A stretch of DNA of 64,000 nt from Poronia punctata (Eukaryota; Ascomycota; Sordariomycetes; Xylariales; Xylariaceae). Shown here one piece after another: positions 50,301-61,787 of the stretch. The stretch spans positions 186,001-250,000 of the forward strand of contig MU401481.1 in NCBI GenBank assembly GCA_022579005.1, given 5' to 3'. Numbering within the stretch: the first letter of the stretch is position 1; each line of letters opens with the position of its first letter. The translations under genes were made by a program, and so were the position numbers. Under the pieces are notes generated by a model. It did no database searches. It was not told the origin of the DNA and saw only the letters and a program-made list of their open reading frames with translations.

Positions 50301-53300
50301 TTACATGTACTGTTACTACTTATATTATGTATATCTAATTATACCAAATGAGGTGGAATTGCACCTTGGGCACAAAACGACCTTTACAGTAATATACTAA
50401 TATAGCCTGGTTCAGCTGTTCTTGTCCATCTAAAATGTGATCTTATTGCTCTGCCCACGCAAATAATTATAGCCTACGTGTACTAGTAAATATGATGTTA
50501 TCTTTACAGTACCTATCTTATATGCTATATCTTATGCCTTGATATTATAACAGCGACTTCATGCAACAATTTACAACAGGAGCTAACAAGTATTAATATA
50601 TGCACTATACAGTGTGTGTGGTTCTCCTACTTCATGTACCTATCACGTCTGCTGCAGGTACTGCCAAATAGGTTGGCACCGCTAAATATCCCCGACACGA
50701 TGTAATTATGCGGCCCTCACCCAATGCAAAGACCCTTTGGAGTTGCGTTGCGTGATTAGCGCGACAGTAATCATCCCCCATCAACACCACCAATGATGAG
50801 CTGGGGAGCCCCCTGGTATCACCAACCACCCTGGGGAAGTACAAGGCCTGGCTGGAATTGACAGAACAAAGAGCTAAGCGACCAACAGCGACATATTCCC
50901 CCTCGCAATACATGAGACGTACTGGATAAGAAGAGAGCAGGCATATATTCTGTTGAGTAGGCTTGGTATGATTGCAGTTGTTATAGGCATGACTACAAAT
51001 ATTTCCATGTTTCAGTTGATCTTAACCTGGTGTTTGCGCTACAGCAAGGTAAAAAAAGGGGCGAGATAACCTCGGTGTTGACCTACTTAAAATTCTGTGA
51101 TCTTCTCCAAGACGACAACCTTGTAGCTTGCGAGACCCTGGTTGTCCATCCAAAGAGCCTATGCATGTCTCATGCGGTACTGATGTATCCTGAATCTTGG
51201 CTATATGCTTTGTAGAGGTAAGTATTACCTTTTGATTTATTTGGTTATTTGTCGACCCCTAATAACTCAAAGTGTTTGTATCAAACATATGAGTAGGTAT
51301 AATAAGTCTACTTGGTAGGTTGAAGGTCTGCCAACAGTAGCCCCTTCTTTTCCATCACTGTTGACAACAATTACCCACGTCTACGGGCTTGACTTGTGAC
51401 GCATGTCCAGATTATGCTGCCTGCTCTATTATAGAAGAATTAATTAATTGTATGCAGGCTAGGTAGATATAAAACAAACCATTCTCTTTTGGCTTTTTGT
51501 ACGGTTATTTACGATTAGGTGGCAGCAAACATTTAAGCTTGGAGTAGGAGGTACCTGACCTAACGTCCTGTTATTCATATGTTGTGTTTGGGGATGATGG
51601 TAACCCAACCACCTATACCTCATGCTTGCTTTGTTTGCAAGACGGGTCGCTCCTACGACGGTAGCAACCTCCCTATAAATGAAGCACCACCATAAATTTC
51701 TGCAATATCAGACCGGTGGCAAGCACGGTGAAGTGAAACGCTCACCTATCTAAGTACCTGATATGTGGTGATCGGTGGTCCTGGGAATGCCAACGGACTT
51801 CGATCTCCAAAAGACGTTGAGATGCCCCCAGTGACTACACGTACAATACCTAACCTAACCTTGGCAATAGGAGTAGGTAACCTAACCTACATATACATGA
51901 TAGCATGTCGCCATACTGGGAACATACAAACGTACAGAGATAAGTTAGTACCTACTCGTAACCTAACTCACTGCTCGGTAACAATGTATTCATGCCCACA
52001 TGAACATTGTACCTTAAATACACATGTGTGTACTTCTTGGAATTAGAGCAGGTGTGCAATGCGGGAGTGAGCCGATGCGGAGATGCAGAAGGTGCCAGGG
52101 CCAAAACCCAAGAGCTGAATTTATAGAACAGTTGCTGGGGCTTTGGTGCTGCGACGCGCTTGATTTAGCGGCATGCGAAGAAGCACCTGGACCGCCTATA
52201 CATGTACCTGTAGACTGACATCTCGAATGCCTATAGGTCGCTACGCTTGTTTACAGGGAACTGCGGGTACTTCCTCCGACCTACCTTCTTAGGTACACAT
52301 TGCAGAGTGCCTTGCTCCCGCTGGTGTGGCCCCATCCCCAATACCCACATCGTACTGCCATCTTCCCTGCCATTGGTACTTCGCGTTCCTTCTGTGTCTC
52401 CAGAATCATTCGCTCATTTCATCTTCTGTCGATGCACTCACCTGAACCTTCCATTCTCTTTCCGCCTACCTATCCTAAATGTTCTTCTGGTTCTGAATAC
52501 CATCGCTCTCTCCTTCTCGCTCCTAGACGTCGCTCACGGGTTCGTTCTTCCCTCGCTTGTTCTTCGATTCTCGTCATACTAGTACATACACTTCTTTCCT
52601 ACTTCAGGTCTAAGACATTTTTTTTCTCCTTAACGTGGGTCTCTACTCCCCCCTTTGCAGGTGTGTCCCCTTTTTTTTTGACAAACCCCGTCCGACCCAT
52701 CCCCTTTCCATCTATGTTCTTTGGTGGTGTTCTGGTCTGGGCCTCCTTCACAGTCTGCCTCGCCGTTTCGCAGCCTATCTGACTCTGAACTGTGCATCAA
52801 ATCCCAACACTAAAAAATCCAGATTCAACATTGCGTGTTCCTTCCTGGCCTTTGGTTGACGTCGGAATCAGTCCTTCCCCATGTTCTCCCAATAGAACAA
52901 ACCGTTCACCTCTTCGTGTCGCCGTGGCACTAGAGTCTCGACCGTCACACCAATTGCCCGCCCTTTCAAAATCACCCTAAGCAATCTTTTGGCGTCGTCT
53001 ACGGTAAAAGTAGCCGGCCAACCGAAGATATCTTGTTCCAGTCGGGTCGCAGGCGTCCTCTTTCGATCTTCCTTTCCTTTCCCCTTTCGATCAACCTATA
53101 AACACAACGACGGCTTCTAGAAGATTTGCACCGAGCCCTTCCAAGGTACACTACTTCGATTTTTGAAAATACACACGGGCGATTTGGGAGGTTGTGTGGG
53201 AGGCCCTTCAATCGTCCACCTTTGCATAAGATCAGCTGACGGTATAATGTGAGGACATGTTGCTAACCTGAATCATATATCTAGGTCCATTAAAAGTCAT

Positions 53301-53398
53301 ACTCGTCAAAGCCCTCGTTCCCCGAGGAAAAAAAAGTGCACCGACCGTTGCTGCGTAGAGGTCAGAGCGGATCGACTTCTCACGCCTCGACTCCTAAC

Positions 53399-55987
53399 AT
53401 GGCTGCATTGGTTCAAACATATCCTCAGCAATCTGGAACTGTGACCTTGCTGCAAACGAGACCGGGGTCGGCTTCAGGAATCATGCCGGGCTCGTCACAA
53501 GGCCATTCTGGCCAGGCATTCGGCAATACGCAGAGAAATGCATACCATGGGCCCCAAGGAAGCATGGGAGGGCAGGTAGGCTATCGTACCGGCACCGCGG
53601 CTCCGGTCCAGCCGTACGCCTTTACATCAACACCTAGCCTTGCCAATAATGGGCAGATGCCACAGTATGGAGGACAACGAACATCTTCCGGGACCGCAGT
53701 ACCGACTCTGCCGGCAATGACAGATGCGAGGCTACAAGCTTCATCGGTTCCAGCGACTCGTCCCCAAGTGAATAGCACGACGCCCCAGCCTACCTTTGCG
53801 CAAGCCGCATCTTCCAAGGCAGCCCCGGAGCGGTATCGACGACCAGCCCTCAAACAGACAGAATCCTCGCCGTCCTTATCCCAAGCTCAGCAAGCACAGG
53901 GCCCAAGTCCGGCTTTCCCGTCAGGCCCTGGGGTTGCAACAGCGGTTCACTTGTATAACCCTAGGACTATGCCTCGAACTCAAGCGAATGTTGTCAATAG
54001 GCCACAGAGCGCGTATGGTGCTCTTAGCGGTACAACGATGGACGACATGCATCTGCACCGCCATACTACGGACGAAGAGGCTAAAAAGTTTAGGCGACGC
54101 AGCATTCACTCAATAAACTCGTCGGACTACTTCAACCCTCTGTCTTCCCAGGGATTCAAACAGTCACTGGAACCATTCCAACCTGATGCACTGGCATTTT
54201 CAAAGAAACAGAAGACGTTCGAGAAGGACCAGAAACCAGCGCCGAGGATAGTCCCCCTTCCTCCGCCAGCCGGTAGTTCTTCGCATGTTAGAAGCGAAAG
54301 CTCTGAAAGCATTGTGTCTAGCCGTAGTAGCCATTCTCGGCCTTCCTCGGTGAGTATATTTATGTTCCATTTACGGATATTCCTTCCCCCAATCAGAATG
54401 GTGGGATCGTCATTCTAACCTGATGCGTACACAGTCGACCAACAGAAACTCCAACGCTTCTGTCCCCACAGGTAGCCCCGCCTCGAGCTCACTGTCTGGG
54501 GAGAGAGCATCCGCTCACGATCAACCGACCCTCGTCCACATCCCGCCCCGCAGCTCCTCCACTGATGTCGGCAAACGAGTGCTCAGTCCCTCACCATTGT
54601 CGAACCCGGTTACAATGGCTTCCGGGTCGTCTAAAGAAATACCCGGCGCCGCTGCTTCGTCAGCGACGAAGCCGCAAACGTTGCCACATGGGCTGAACGC
54701 CGATAGTCCGGCAGCTAAGCAGCTCGCCGCAATCAATGAAATGGGTGGGAAATCGAAAAGCAAGACTTCAAGACTACGCAGGGCCTTCTCCTTTGGAAGC
54801 GCTGCTGAGCTTAGGAAGGTGACCGGGCAGGATATCAACCCCGAGTTAATCACCGGAAGAAGCGGAGAACCAACACGGCTTCAAAAACCCCAGCGCTCTG
54901 AGGATTGGTATGAAGAGGAGCAAGCACGAATTGCTCAGAAACAAGAGGAGGGAGGGATCGGCAGTAGCATCTACTCTGGCACGAAATTGTTCTCAGGCTC
55001 GACCGATAACCTGTCCATCTCGTCTACAGCTTCTTCCGCGTCAATCATGCTCCGTAAGATGGGACGTGGTGTGAAGAAGGGCAGCCGGTCGCTCGTCGGC
55101 CTCTTTAGGCCGAAGTCTATAATCGGGTCCCCGACCGATGAACTGACAGTACCGGAAGCGTCCCAGGCGGAGGTTTCGATGGTTACTGTTGAAGCCGAGC
55201 GCGATCGCGTAAACGTTAACACCAATGCGGAGCTCACTCAAAATGCTGGCACCGGTTTTCCTCACCTAGAACGCAACTCGATCGACGCGGCAAGGAATCC
55301 TGAGGGCATCAGCTCTGATCGTCCCGACGGGTCGAGTGATAACTCGGCCGCAAGAAAGAGCATTCTCGGCGGCGAAAAGGAACGGGCCGAGGTTCTCGCC
55401 ACGATGCGCAAGGGTATCCTGAAAAGTGAGTCCAGAGTCTAGAATTAATTGGTGACGCGACGACTGACAGGCATGAAGCTACTCGTAGCAATTCTCCAAC
55501 CGCTCGTGGATCTGAGGGCAAAGGGCCGATGTTTGACCTTCCTTCGATTCCTGTTGTGTCGGAGTCTCCGAATTCTAGTGCGCCCAGCACACCTAACGAC
55601 GAAGCTCACGGCCACAAACGTAATGGTTCGGTCGCAATCGGAAACGAGGACTATTTTATGTCGGCACTGCGCTTACGCCAGGATACAAAGAGTGCACCGG
55701 CGACCCCCCACGGGGGCCATAAGCGCAATGCCACGTTTAGCCCACGAATTGTCTTTTACGATACCTGGCCAAGTGGAGAGTATGACCGCCGTGGCGAGAT
55801 AGCAACGTGCAACCGCCTCACACCGATGCTTGCGCAGCAGATCAAGGAGGAGCTAAACAGCTTCAAGATGGTAAGTCGACCTAAGCCTGTCATTCCAACG
55901 CGCTGTCCATGGGCCACTGTACTAATTGTGCTTGTTTAGGAGATGGAAGTTCACGAAACATCCAAGATATACACGCACTTTTTCTAA
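53399..55987 (+). CDS. BNI4: Bni4-like bud-neck/septum scaffold with PP1-docking C terminus
   Basis: In yeast, Bni4 brings the Glc7 phosphatase and chitin synthase III to the bud neck; a septum or tip role is inferred here. Exons 53399..54349, 54435..55425, 55479..55870 and 55940..55987 give 793 aa. The start is the first ATG (MAALVQTYPQQSGTVTLLQT). Most of the protein is disordered, Ser/Pro/Gln-rich; a basic patch SKTSRLRRAFSFGS is near residue 450. The C-terminal 60 residues are the conserved part: RIVFYDTW (RIVF fits the PP1-docking pattern, about 738), then EYDRRGEIATCNRLTPMLAQ, then MEVHETSKIYTHFF at the end, encoded by a tiny last exon. The acceptor of the second intron is uncertain: 55478 keeps the phase, whereas the better-looking CAG at 55470 does not. 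Confidence 0.72.
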
Positions 55988-57653
55988 CGACAACGACGGC
56001 CCTCGCAACTCGTTCCAGCGAGGTACTCCTTTTTTTCCTTAGTTCGATTAAGGCCATAGAACCCATGTTCGTGTCTTCAGCTCTCGTCCAATACGACGGC
56101 GTTACAAACGGCCAGCATAGTAAGGTGTCGGGGCGTTTTCGAATTTATCCATTCAGTTATCTATGTCGTGTCCATGGCCGGGGGCAAGCAGCAGCCCTTT
56201 AATTGTTGACGTTATGGTCGCCGGAGACTCTCGGTCGGCCGGAGCAGCCAAGATTTTGTTTCGCGCCTCTTTTTCTCTCCATTGTCGATTTATCCGTCCT
56301 GAGCATGGTCAAGTCGGGCAACGAAGTACGTGTTGCGGCACAGCCTTTTTTGGGAGCGATTGCATTGCATATTGGTACGAACTCTACATCAGCCAGACTA
56401 CCCGTCATATTCGACATGGAGCAAGAGATGCACCGGTACATAGAACAGTCTTCCCAACGACATTTTTTACTGCGAAAAAAAATATAAAAATACAAAAGAA
56501 GATGGGATAAAGACGGGCAAAAGCAAAGCCACAAAAGCTGGGACGGGTGATTTTTCTGGTAAAACAGAGACACACCATCTCTTTGTCTATCTACAACAAG
56601 CCGGCCTTCGGAGCGGGCAAGATTTTGGAAGCTAGCATAGTGATATGTACGACGAGAGCATGACTACAAAGTCAGGCAGGGGTGGTGGCGCAGAGAAGGG
56701 GATTCGCAGGCGAGCTTAATCAAGCATCATCTTCGTTTGGAAGGGGGTTGACGGCTTGCCGAGCGAAGGGTGTTACCAACTTGTACTTTTAGCAAGGGTT
56801 CTAGCAATATGGAAGCGGTTGAGCCGATGAAGTAATATAAACAGAGTGTGAGACTTGGTTTACAGTCTACATGGATTTGGTATCACATTGGAACTGCCCT
56901 CATTTGACGTGACGTGCCCTAGAGTCTAGACAGATTTGTAGGTTCACCTGTTCCCAAGTGACATAGAACTTGGGCAAGTAATACCGGATAAGTAATACCG
57001 GATATCTGTTCTCGGCCCCTGGTTGCGGCAGGCAGGGCTAGCAGGGAGCCCAAACAGATAAGGTTAGGTAATTATTGCAAAGAAATACGAGAGATGTGGC
57101 GGGGTGCCGTGTTGGCGTAAGCAACAGAAAAGCAGGGGTCCGACGACACCACTTTACAATACACGTTAGCTAAAGTATCTAGCTTAGGTTAGGTTAGTAC
57201 ATATCAGGGACCAGACTGCCAGACTAGCGGTAGTATCTACTAACCTACCGTAGGTAACACCTTGACGATAGTGTCCAAGCGGTTCATCAAAAAGCTGGCC
57301 AAAATTTGAATGAAACTTGATGACCTGCATATTTACAGACCAATTAGACGTCGCGAATCAAAGGGTGGGCATGGACAGCCCCGCATTGGCTGAATAGCTG
57401 ATGCAAGGCTGAGAAGGGTAAACTTTTTTAAATGCATTTTAGCCTACCTAGGTACCATTCTATTTACAAATAGAGACCTTCGTCAAAGTGCACATCCCTT
57501 TATGACACTGACATAGAATACTCCCTGCAATTAGACGTCCATTTATAAAGAAAGATAAGCATAGTACCGAGCGTTTGTTTGGATTTTCCCAAGGTGGCTC
57601 TCCACCGTTTTTATTCGACAGTGGTAGGCCGCATTTGGAGTTCTACCGGCATT
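55988..57653. other. Intergenic region between the BNI4-like gene and DUS1
   Basis: No supported gene. Short open frames at 55909-56573 lack motifs and probably lie in the 3' UTR of the upstream gene. The rest holds GGTTAGG/TACCTA motifs near 57060-57250. Confidence 0.6.
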
Positions 57654-59516
57654 ATGGCTTCGACACGGCCAGCTAAACTCCATGGCCGGGCCTTCTACGA
57701 GAGCTTGGGCAGCCCCAAGTTTGTAGTTGCGCCGATGGTTGATCAGTCCGAGTTCGTACGTCCTGTTCTGCGCGCCACCTAAATTACCAGTTCGCATTTT
57801 CACTTTCTTTCGGGGTTGTTCGCTAAAAGATGTTACCCTATCGAACAGGCCTGGCGCATGTTAACACGGTCTTTCCTTACGCCCGAAGAGAACTCGAAAC
57901 TCCTTGCTTACACGCCCATGTTCCATGCTCGTTTATTCGAAGAGACGGCGAGATATAGAGAGTCCCATTTCCAAGCGACAAGAGATACGACAGAATCCTC
58001 GCCACCTGCGGCCGATCCGCCCGCGAGTAGTAATCCGTACCTCGATGGCAATCCGAAGATTGACCGCCCTCTATTCGTCCAGTTCTGCGCCAACGACCCG
58101 GAACGTCTACTCCACGCGGCGAAACTAGTCGCGCCGCATTGCGACGCCGTCGATCTGAACCTGGGCTGTCCTCAGGGGATAGCGCGCAAGGGGCACTACG
58201 GCGCATTCTTGCAGGAAGACCAGGAGCTCGTCTACAAGCTCATCAGGACCCTGCACGAGAATCTGCCGATCCCGGTGACGGCGAAAATCCGCATTCTGGG
58301 CTCAAAGGAAGAGACGTTGGCTTATGCGGAAAACGTCCTGGCAGCCGGCGCCAGTATCCTCACCGTGCACGGTCGCAGGAGAGAACAGAAGGGCCATCTG
58401 ACGGGCGTCGCGGATTGGAGTTACATCCGGTACCTGAGGGAAAACTTGCCCAAGGAGACGGTTATATTCGCCAACGGAAACATTCTCCAACATGGAGATA
58501 TAGAAAGATGTCTCGAGGCCACGGGTGCCGATGCCGTCATGAGCGCGGAGGGAAATCTTAGCGATCCGTCCATCTTTGGCAAGCCGCCTCCACCCGGCCA
58601 GGAGGGCCGCGAGTACTGGCGAGGCAGGGATGGCAAAGGCGGCTATAGGATAGATGCGGTCTTTAGGCGGTATATGGACATTTTGTACAAATACGTCCTA
58701 GAACAGCAGCCGCCCGAAAGGAGGCCCCTGTTTGTCGTGGGGGATGATGAGGCTTGGCTACTACATGACAGCGGCGCCGACAATGAAGATGGCCCAGCGC
58801 GGAAGAAGGTGAAGCGCGACGGCGGCAGCGGCGGCGGCGGCGCCAAGCGCCCGACATCGCCGAATATCGTTGCTGTTCGCCCCCATCTCTTCCATCTTCT
58901 CCGGCATTTCATCTCCAGACATACCGATATTCGAGATACGTTGGCGAAGACGAAACCAGATGACCTCGATGGGATGGAGAAGGTCCTAGACTTGGTCGAA
59001 AAGCGCATAGCCCAGGGCTTGATAGATTACGAGAAGACAGATGGGAAGAGCTTAGAAGATGACGAGCCTGCTCCAAAGATTCAGAAGGGAACGCAGAATG
59101 GGCGGGGTGAAGAAGTCGCCAAGGAGAACGAGGTAGATGCCGAGTTCGATCCGGAGAGTTCGGTGGCGACGGTAAAGGCGTGCAAACGGCCTTGGTGGGT
59201 CGCTCAACCAATAGTCCGGCCTTTACCGAAAGAGGCTCTAGCGAAGGGCAGCATAAGGTTGTCCAAGAAAGAAGAAAAGAAGAGGCGGTTGCAAGAGGAA
59301 GCAGCCACAATAGCGATCCCGGCCTCGTCTACACCAGAGGTACGAAATAACAAGAAGGAAGAAGAGGAAGAAGAAGAGGAAGACGACGAGAGCACTGCAT
59401 TAGCGAAGCAATTGGAAGGCGAATTGCCGTTGCCTGATAAGACGGGCGGCATTGAGGAGCCACCTTTGAATCCGGCAGCTCCCGAGCAAACGAAAGACCA
59501 GCTTGTTTACGGGTAG
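57654..59516 (+). CDS. DUS1: tRNA-dihydrouridine synthase 1
   Basis: FMN enzyme that reduces uridines 16/17 in the D-loop of tRNA. Exons 57654..57755 and 57849..59516 give 589 aa; the 93-nt phase-0 intron joins MVDQSEF to AWRMLTRSF. The TIM barrel opens with the FMN-site motif VVAPMVDQSE (about 23-32). The catalytic-loop motif NLGCPQGIARKGHYGAFL (about 137-155) holds the active-site Cys. ILTVHGRRREQKGHLTGVADW and FANGNILQHGDIERC give further phosphate and tRNA contacts, and GADAVMSAEGNL follows. After the helical domain the protein carries a low-complexity insert (KKVKRDGGSGGGGAKRP, about 350) and a charged C-terminal extension with a Glu run. The tail makes it longer than typical yeast Dus1. 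The ATG at 57654 is the first in frame. It converges on the next gene. Confidence 0.93.
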
Positions 59517-59736
59517 ATGGATAGATATCAATAGAAGGCTATATATCCTAATCAAGTACACATACAAAAAGCCACGAAGCCGTTGGTATCCATCCCACAC
59601 AGTGATGAAAATAAATCGCCACGTCCCGTTTTTCCTCCTCCATTGCCCCTCATACTATGACACATATCTATACTCTGCATCAACTTTGTCTGTTCGTGCC
59701 AGCGGTCAGATAAAACCCACTGACCGCACTTCTATC

Positions 59737-61143
59737 CTAAATCGTCTTCTTCCCCTCCAGCCGCCCCTTGAGCGCATCATCCCCCTCGAGCACGACCTCG
59801 TCCCGAGACCAAAGCAGCGCCACAGCCGCGCCCGCCGGTCCAGTAGCAAGGAACCAGAAAACAGTCTTGCGAAGCAGCGCAAACACGCCGGGTTTCTTGA
59901 CGGTGCGCTGGTGAAGATACATGGCCCAGACCAGCAGAGCGGAGGTGCCGACGTAGAAATCGTAGTACAGGAAATGCATGGCCAGGGGCGCGAGGTCGCC
60001 GGCCGCGTAGTTCCCGGGATCGACGGTCGGCGGGTTGGACCAGTGGCGCGGCACAAAGGTCCGGAGCGAGAGACTGTTGAAGATGGGCGCGTAGTCCGGG
60101 AACGCGTGAGTCAGGAATTCGCGACCTGCCCCGGGCATGACGACTAAGAGCAAGAGGGGCACGTGCGTCACCGCGCAGAGAGATAGCGCGAACTCGTAGA
60201 CGCCCCGTACGGCTACCATGTAGGCGCGGCCGGGCGTCGTCGGCTTTCCCTCCTCGTCTGTTGGGCTCAGACTGCCGAGCGCGTAGTAGCATGCGTAGTG
60301 CAGGAGGCCGAGGACCACTACGTTGACGGCCGGGAAAGGCTGCCACATGGCGACCCATTTGTAGTGCGTGGCGGCTTCCTGGTGGAACAGGTTCGGCATG
60401 CTCATGATGATGGCGGGCAGAACAAAGGAGACGGTCACGGACATGGGCAGTAATGCCATGTCCCAGAGATAGACGAACAGGGAGCGGCGCGCGCCCTCGC
60501 CGTCGCCGTTGCGGATTTTGGCCGCGGGGGATGTGACCAGGTGTAGAGCGAGGTAGAGCGGGACGGTGAAGGTCCAGGTGAGGTTCTGGAAGATGATGCC
60601 GACGGTGCCGATCCACGAGACCAGACGGCCGCGGTTACCGGCGCGTTTCGCCTCGAGCAGCAGGATGGACCAGGCGGCCGCGAACTGCGCCATGCCCCAG
60701 GCGTAGCCCAACGTCACTTCCCAGTCGTCGTGGCTGTCGACGACGGCGGCGAAGAAGCCGACCAGGTTGCAGAGCAGCTTGTCGAGCACCGTCACGCCCG
60801 TGTAAGTTGTCAGGAACGGGGATGGCGCGCCTGGTAGGGCTGTGACGACGCCGGCGCCTAGATCCTCTAATACGGCGCCCATGCCGTTCTTCATCAGGGT
60901 GATGACGGTGGCATTGAGGCCGAACGCCGAGGCGCCGATGAAGGCCGGTACTAGAACGTACCGGAAGTCGAACCCCTGCCGGTTTGTTTCGTTAGATATA
61001 TATGTGTTCATCAACCTTGAAGAATGTCGATTTTTGATAGAAAACTCCAGGATATGGAAGTCCACGACTCAAATAGACAAAGAAGAGTGACCAGACAATG
61101 TTTACGTAGCAAATATAGGGAACGGGCAGTGCCTGCTTACCAT
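59737..61143 (-). CDS. Multi-pass membrane protein, possibly terpene-cyclase-like
   Basis: An integral membrane protein of about 413 aa with eight or nine hydrophobic segments, e.g. YVLVPAFIGASAFGLNATVI, LLCNLVGFFAAVV, GYAWGMAQFAAAWSILLL, WIGTVGIIFQNLTWTFTVPL, SVTVSFVLPAIIMSM, VVVLGLLHYACYYALG, LCAVTHVPLLLLVVMPG and FLYYDFYVGTSALLVWAMYL. No transporter signature is visible. Size, topology and the acidic/aromatic segment AMHFLYYDFY resemble the fungal AscI/MacJ-type membrane terpene cyclases, but this is a low-confidence guess. The preferred model is exon 61141..61143 (just ATG) plus 59737..60975, with intron 60976-61140 (GTAAGC donor, CTAAC branch, GGCAG acceptor). The alternative is an unspliced start at ATG 61011. 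The FAD monooxygenase gene lies upstream on the same strand. Confidence 0.7.
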
Positions 61144-61787
61144 GGTGAAATGTGTTGCTACTATCTAACGGGCAAGTCCAAAAGGCAGTCAGTCCTCTCA
61201 ATCAACTATTTCGAAACACTTCCAAATACCTAGAAGTGAAACAAAGGAAGAAAAGAATAGAAGTAGTTTTCAAGTTATTTTCCTGACCTTGACGTAGGAT
61301 GTCGAGGCTCTAGATAGTACCTAGTCTAGTCTACGGCATACAAGTACACCACTTATTAACATTCCTGATGGAAGGCGGGCTTGGCGCTTACGGACAAGGC
61401 ATCTGATAAGCGGATTGTTCAAACGTCGTGCAAGCCGAGGTTCTCTCTACCTGGAGAAAACCTGAAAGGGAATGGGATCTGCATAGGAAACCAGGGGCGC
61501 CCCTTGGAAGTCTCACAACGGGCACTTGGTGTATGTACCTAGGCCCCACAATGTCATAATGTAGGTGATTCGAGCTTGCCGCAATAAGTTAATCACAACT
61601 GGGACCTCTAATCAAGGAATGTACCAAGTGACTTATGCTTGTACCGTTGTACGGGATGGGATGTACGTGTAGGTACCAACAAATTTGGTACGTAACATAT
61701 CCATTCGATACTCGCATTCCTAACTTGCACGAGATAGACCTTTGTTTCTTAGATGGCATAGGAAGAACACAAGGAGAGCAAAGACCA
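61144..61787. other. Spacer between the membrane protein and FAD monooxygenase genes
   Basis: No gene seen. It is the promoter side of the membrane protein and the 3' side of the monooxygenase, with TACCTAG motifs near 61310-61320 and 61535. Confidence 0.6.

Larger units (their letters stand above)
45033..53398. other. 8.4-kb gene-poor stretch with assembly gap 2
   Basis: No supported coding gene, tRNA or rRNA. It holds an AT repeat (46187-46206), G/C homopolymers and gap 2 (46460-46783), (CTAT)n near 47252, an A28 run (47282-47309) and recurring TACCTACC motifs (45730, 46790, 47600, 49910, 51860-51960). From about 52300 to 53330 the plus strand is pyrimidine-rich, as in fungal promoters and leaders, and likely belongs to the BNI4-like gene. 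A GTATAA...GCTAAC...CTAG intron-like element ends at 53284. Confidence 0.6.

Noticed and set aside
52247..52980. Pyrimidine-rich open frames before the BNI4-like gene
   Set aside because: Ser/Pro/Leu-rich text typical of CT-rich promoter DNA, in several frames at once.
61021..61065. Start of the membrane protein at 61065
   Set aside because: That codon is GTG; the extension reads through the likely intron and has no conserved text.
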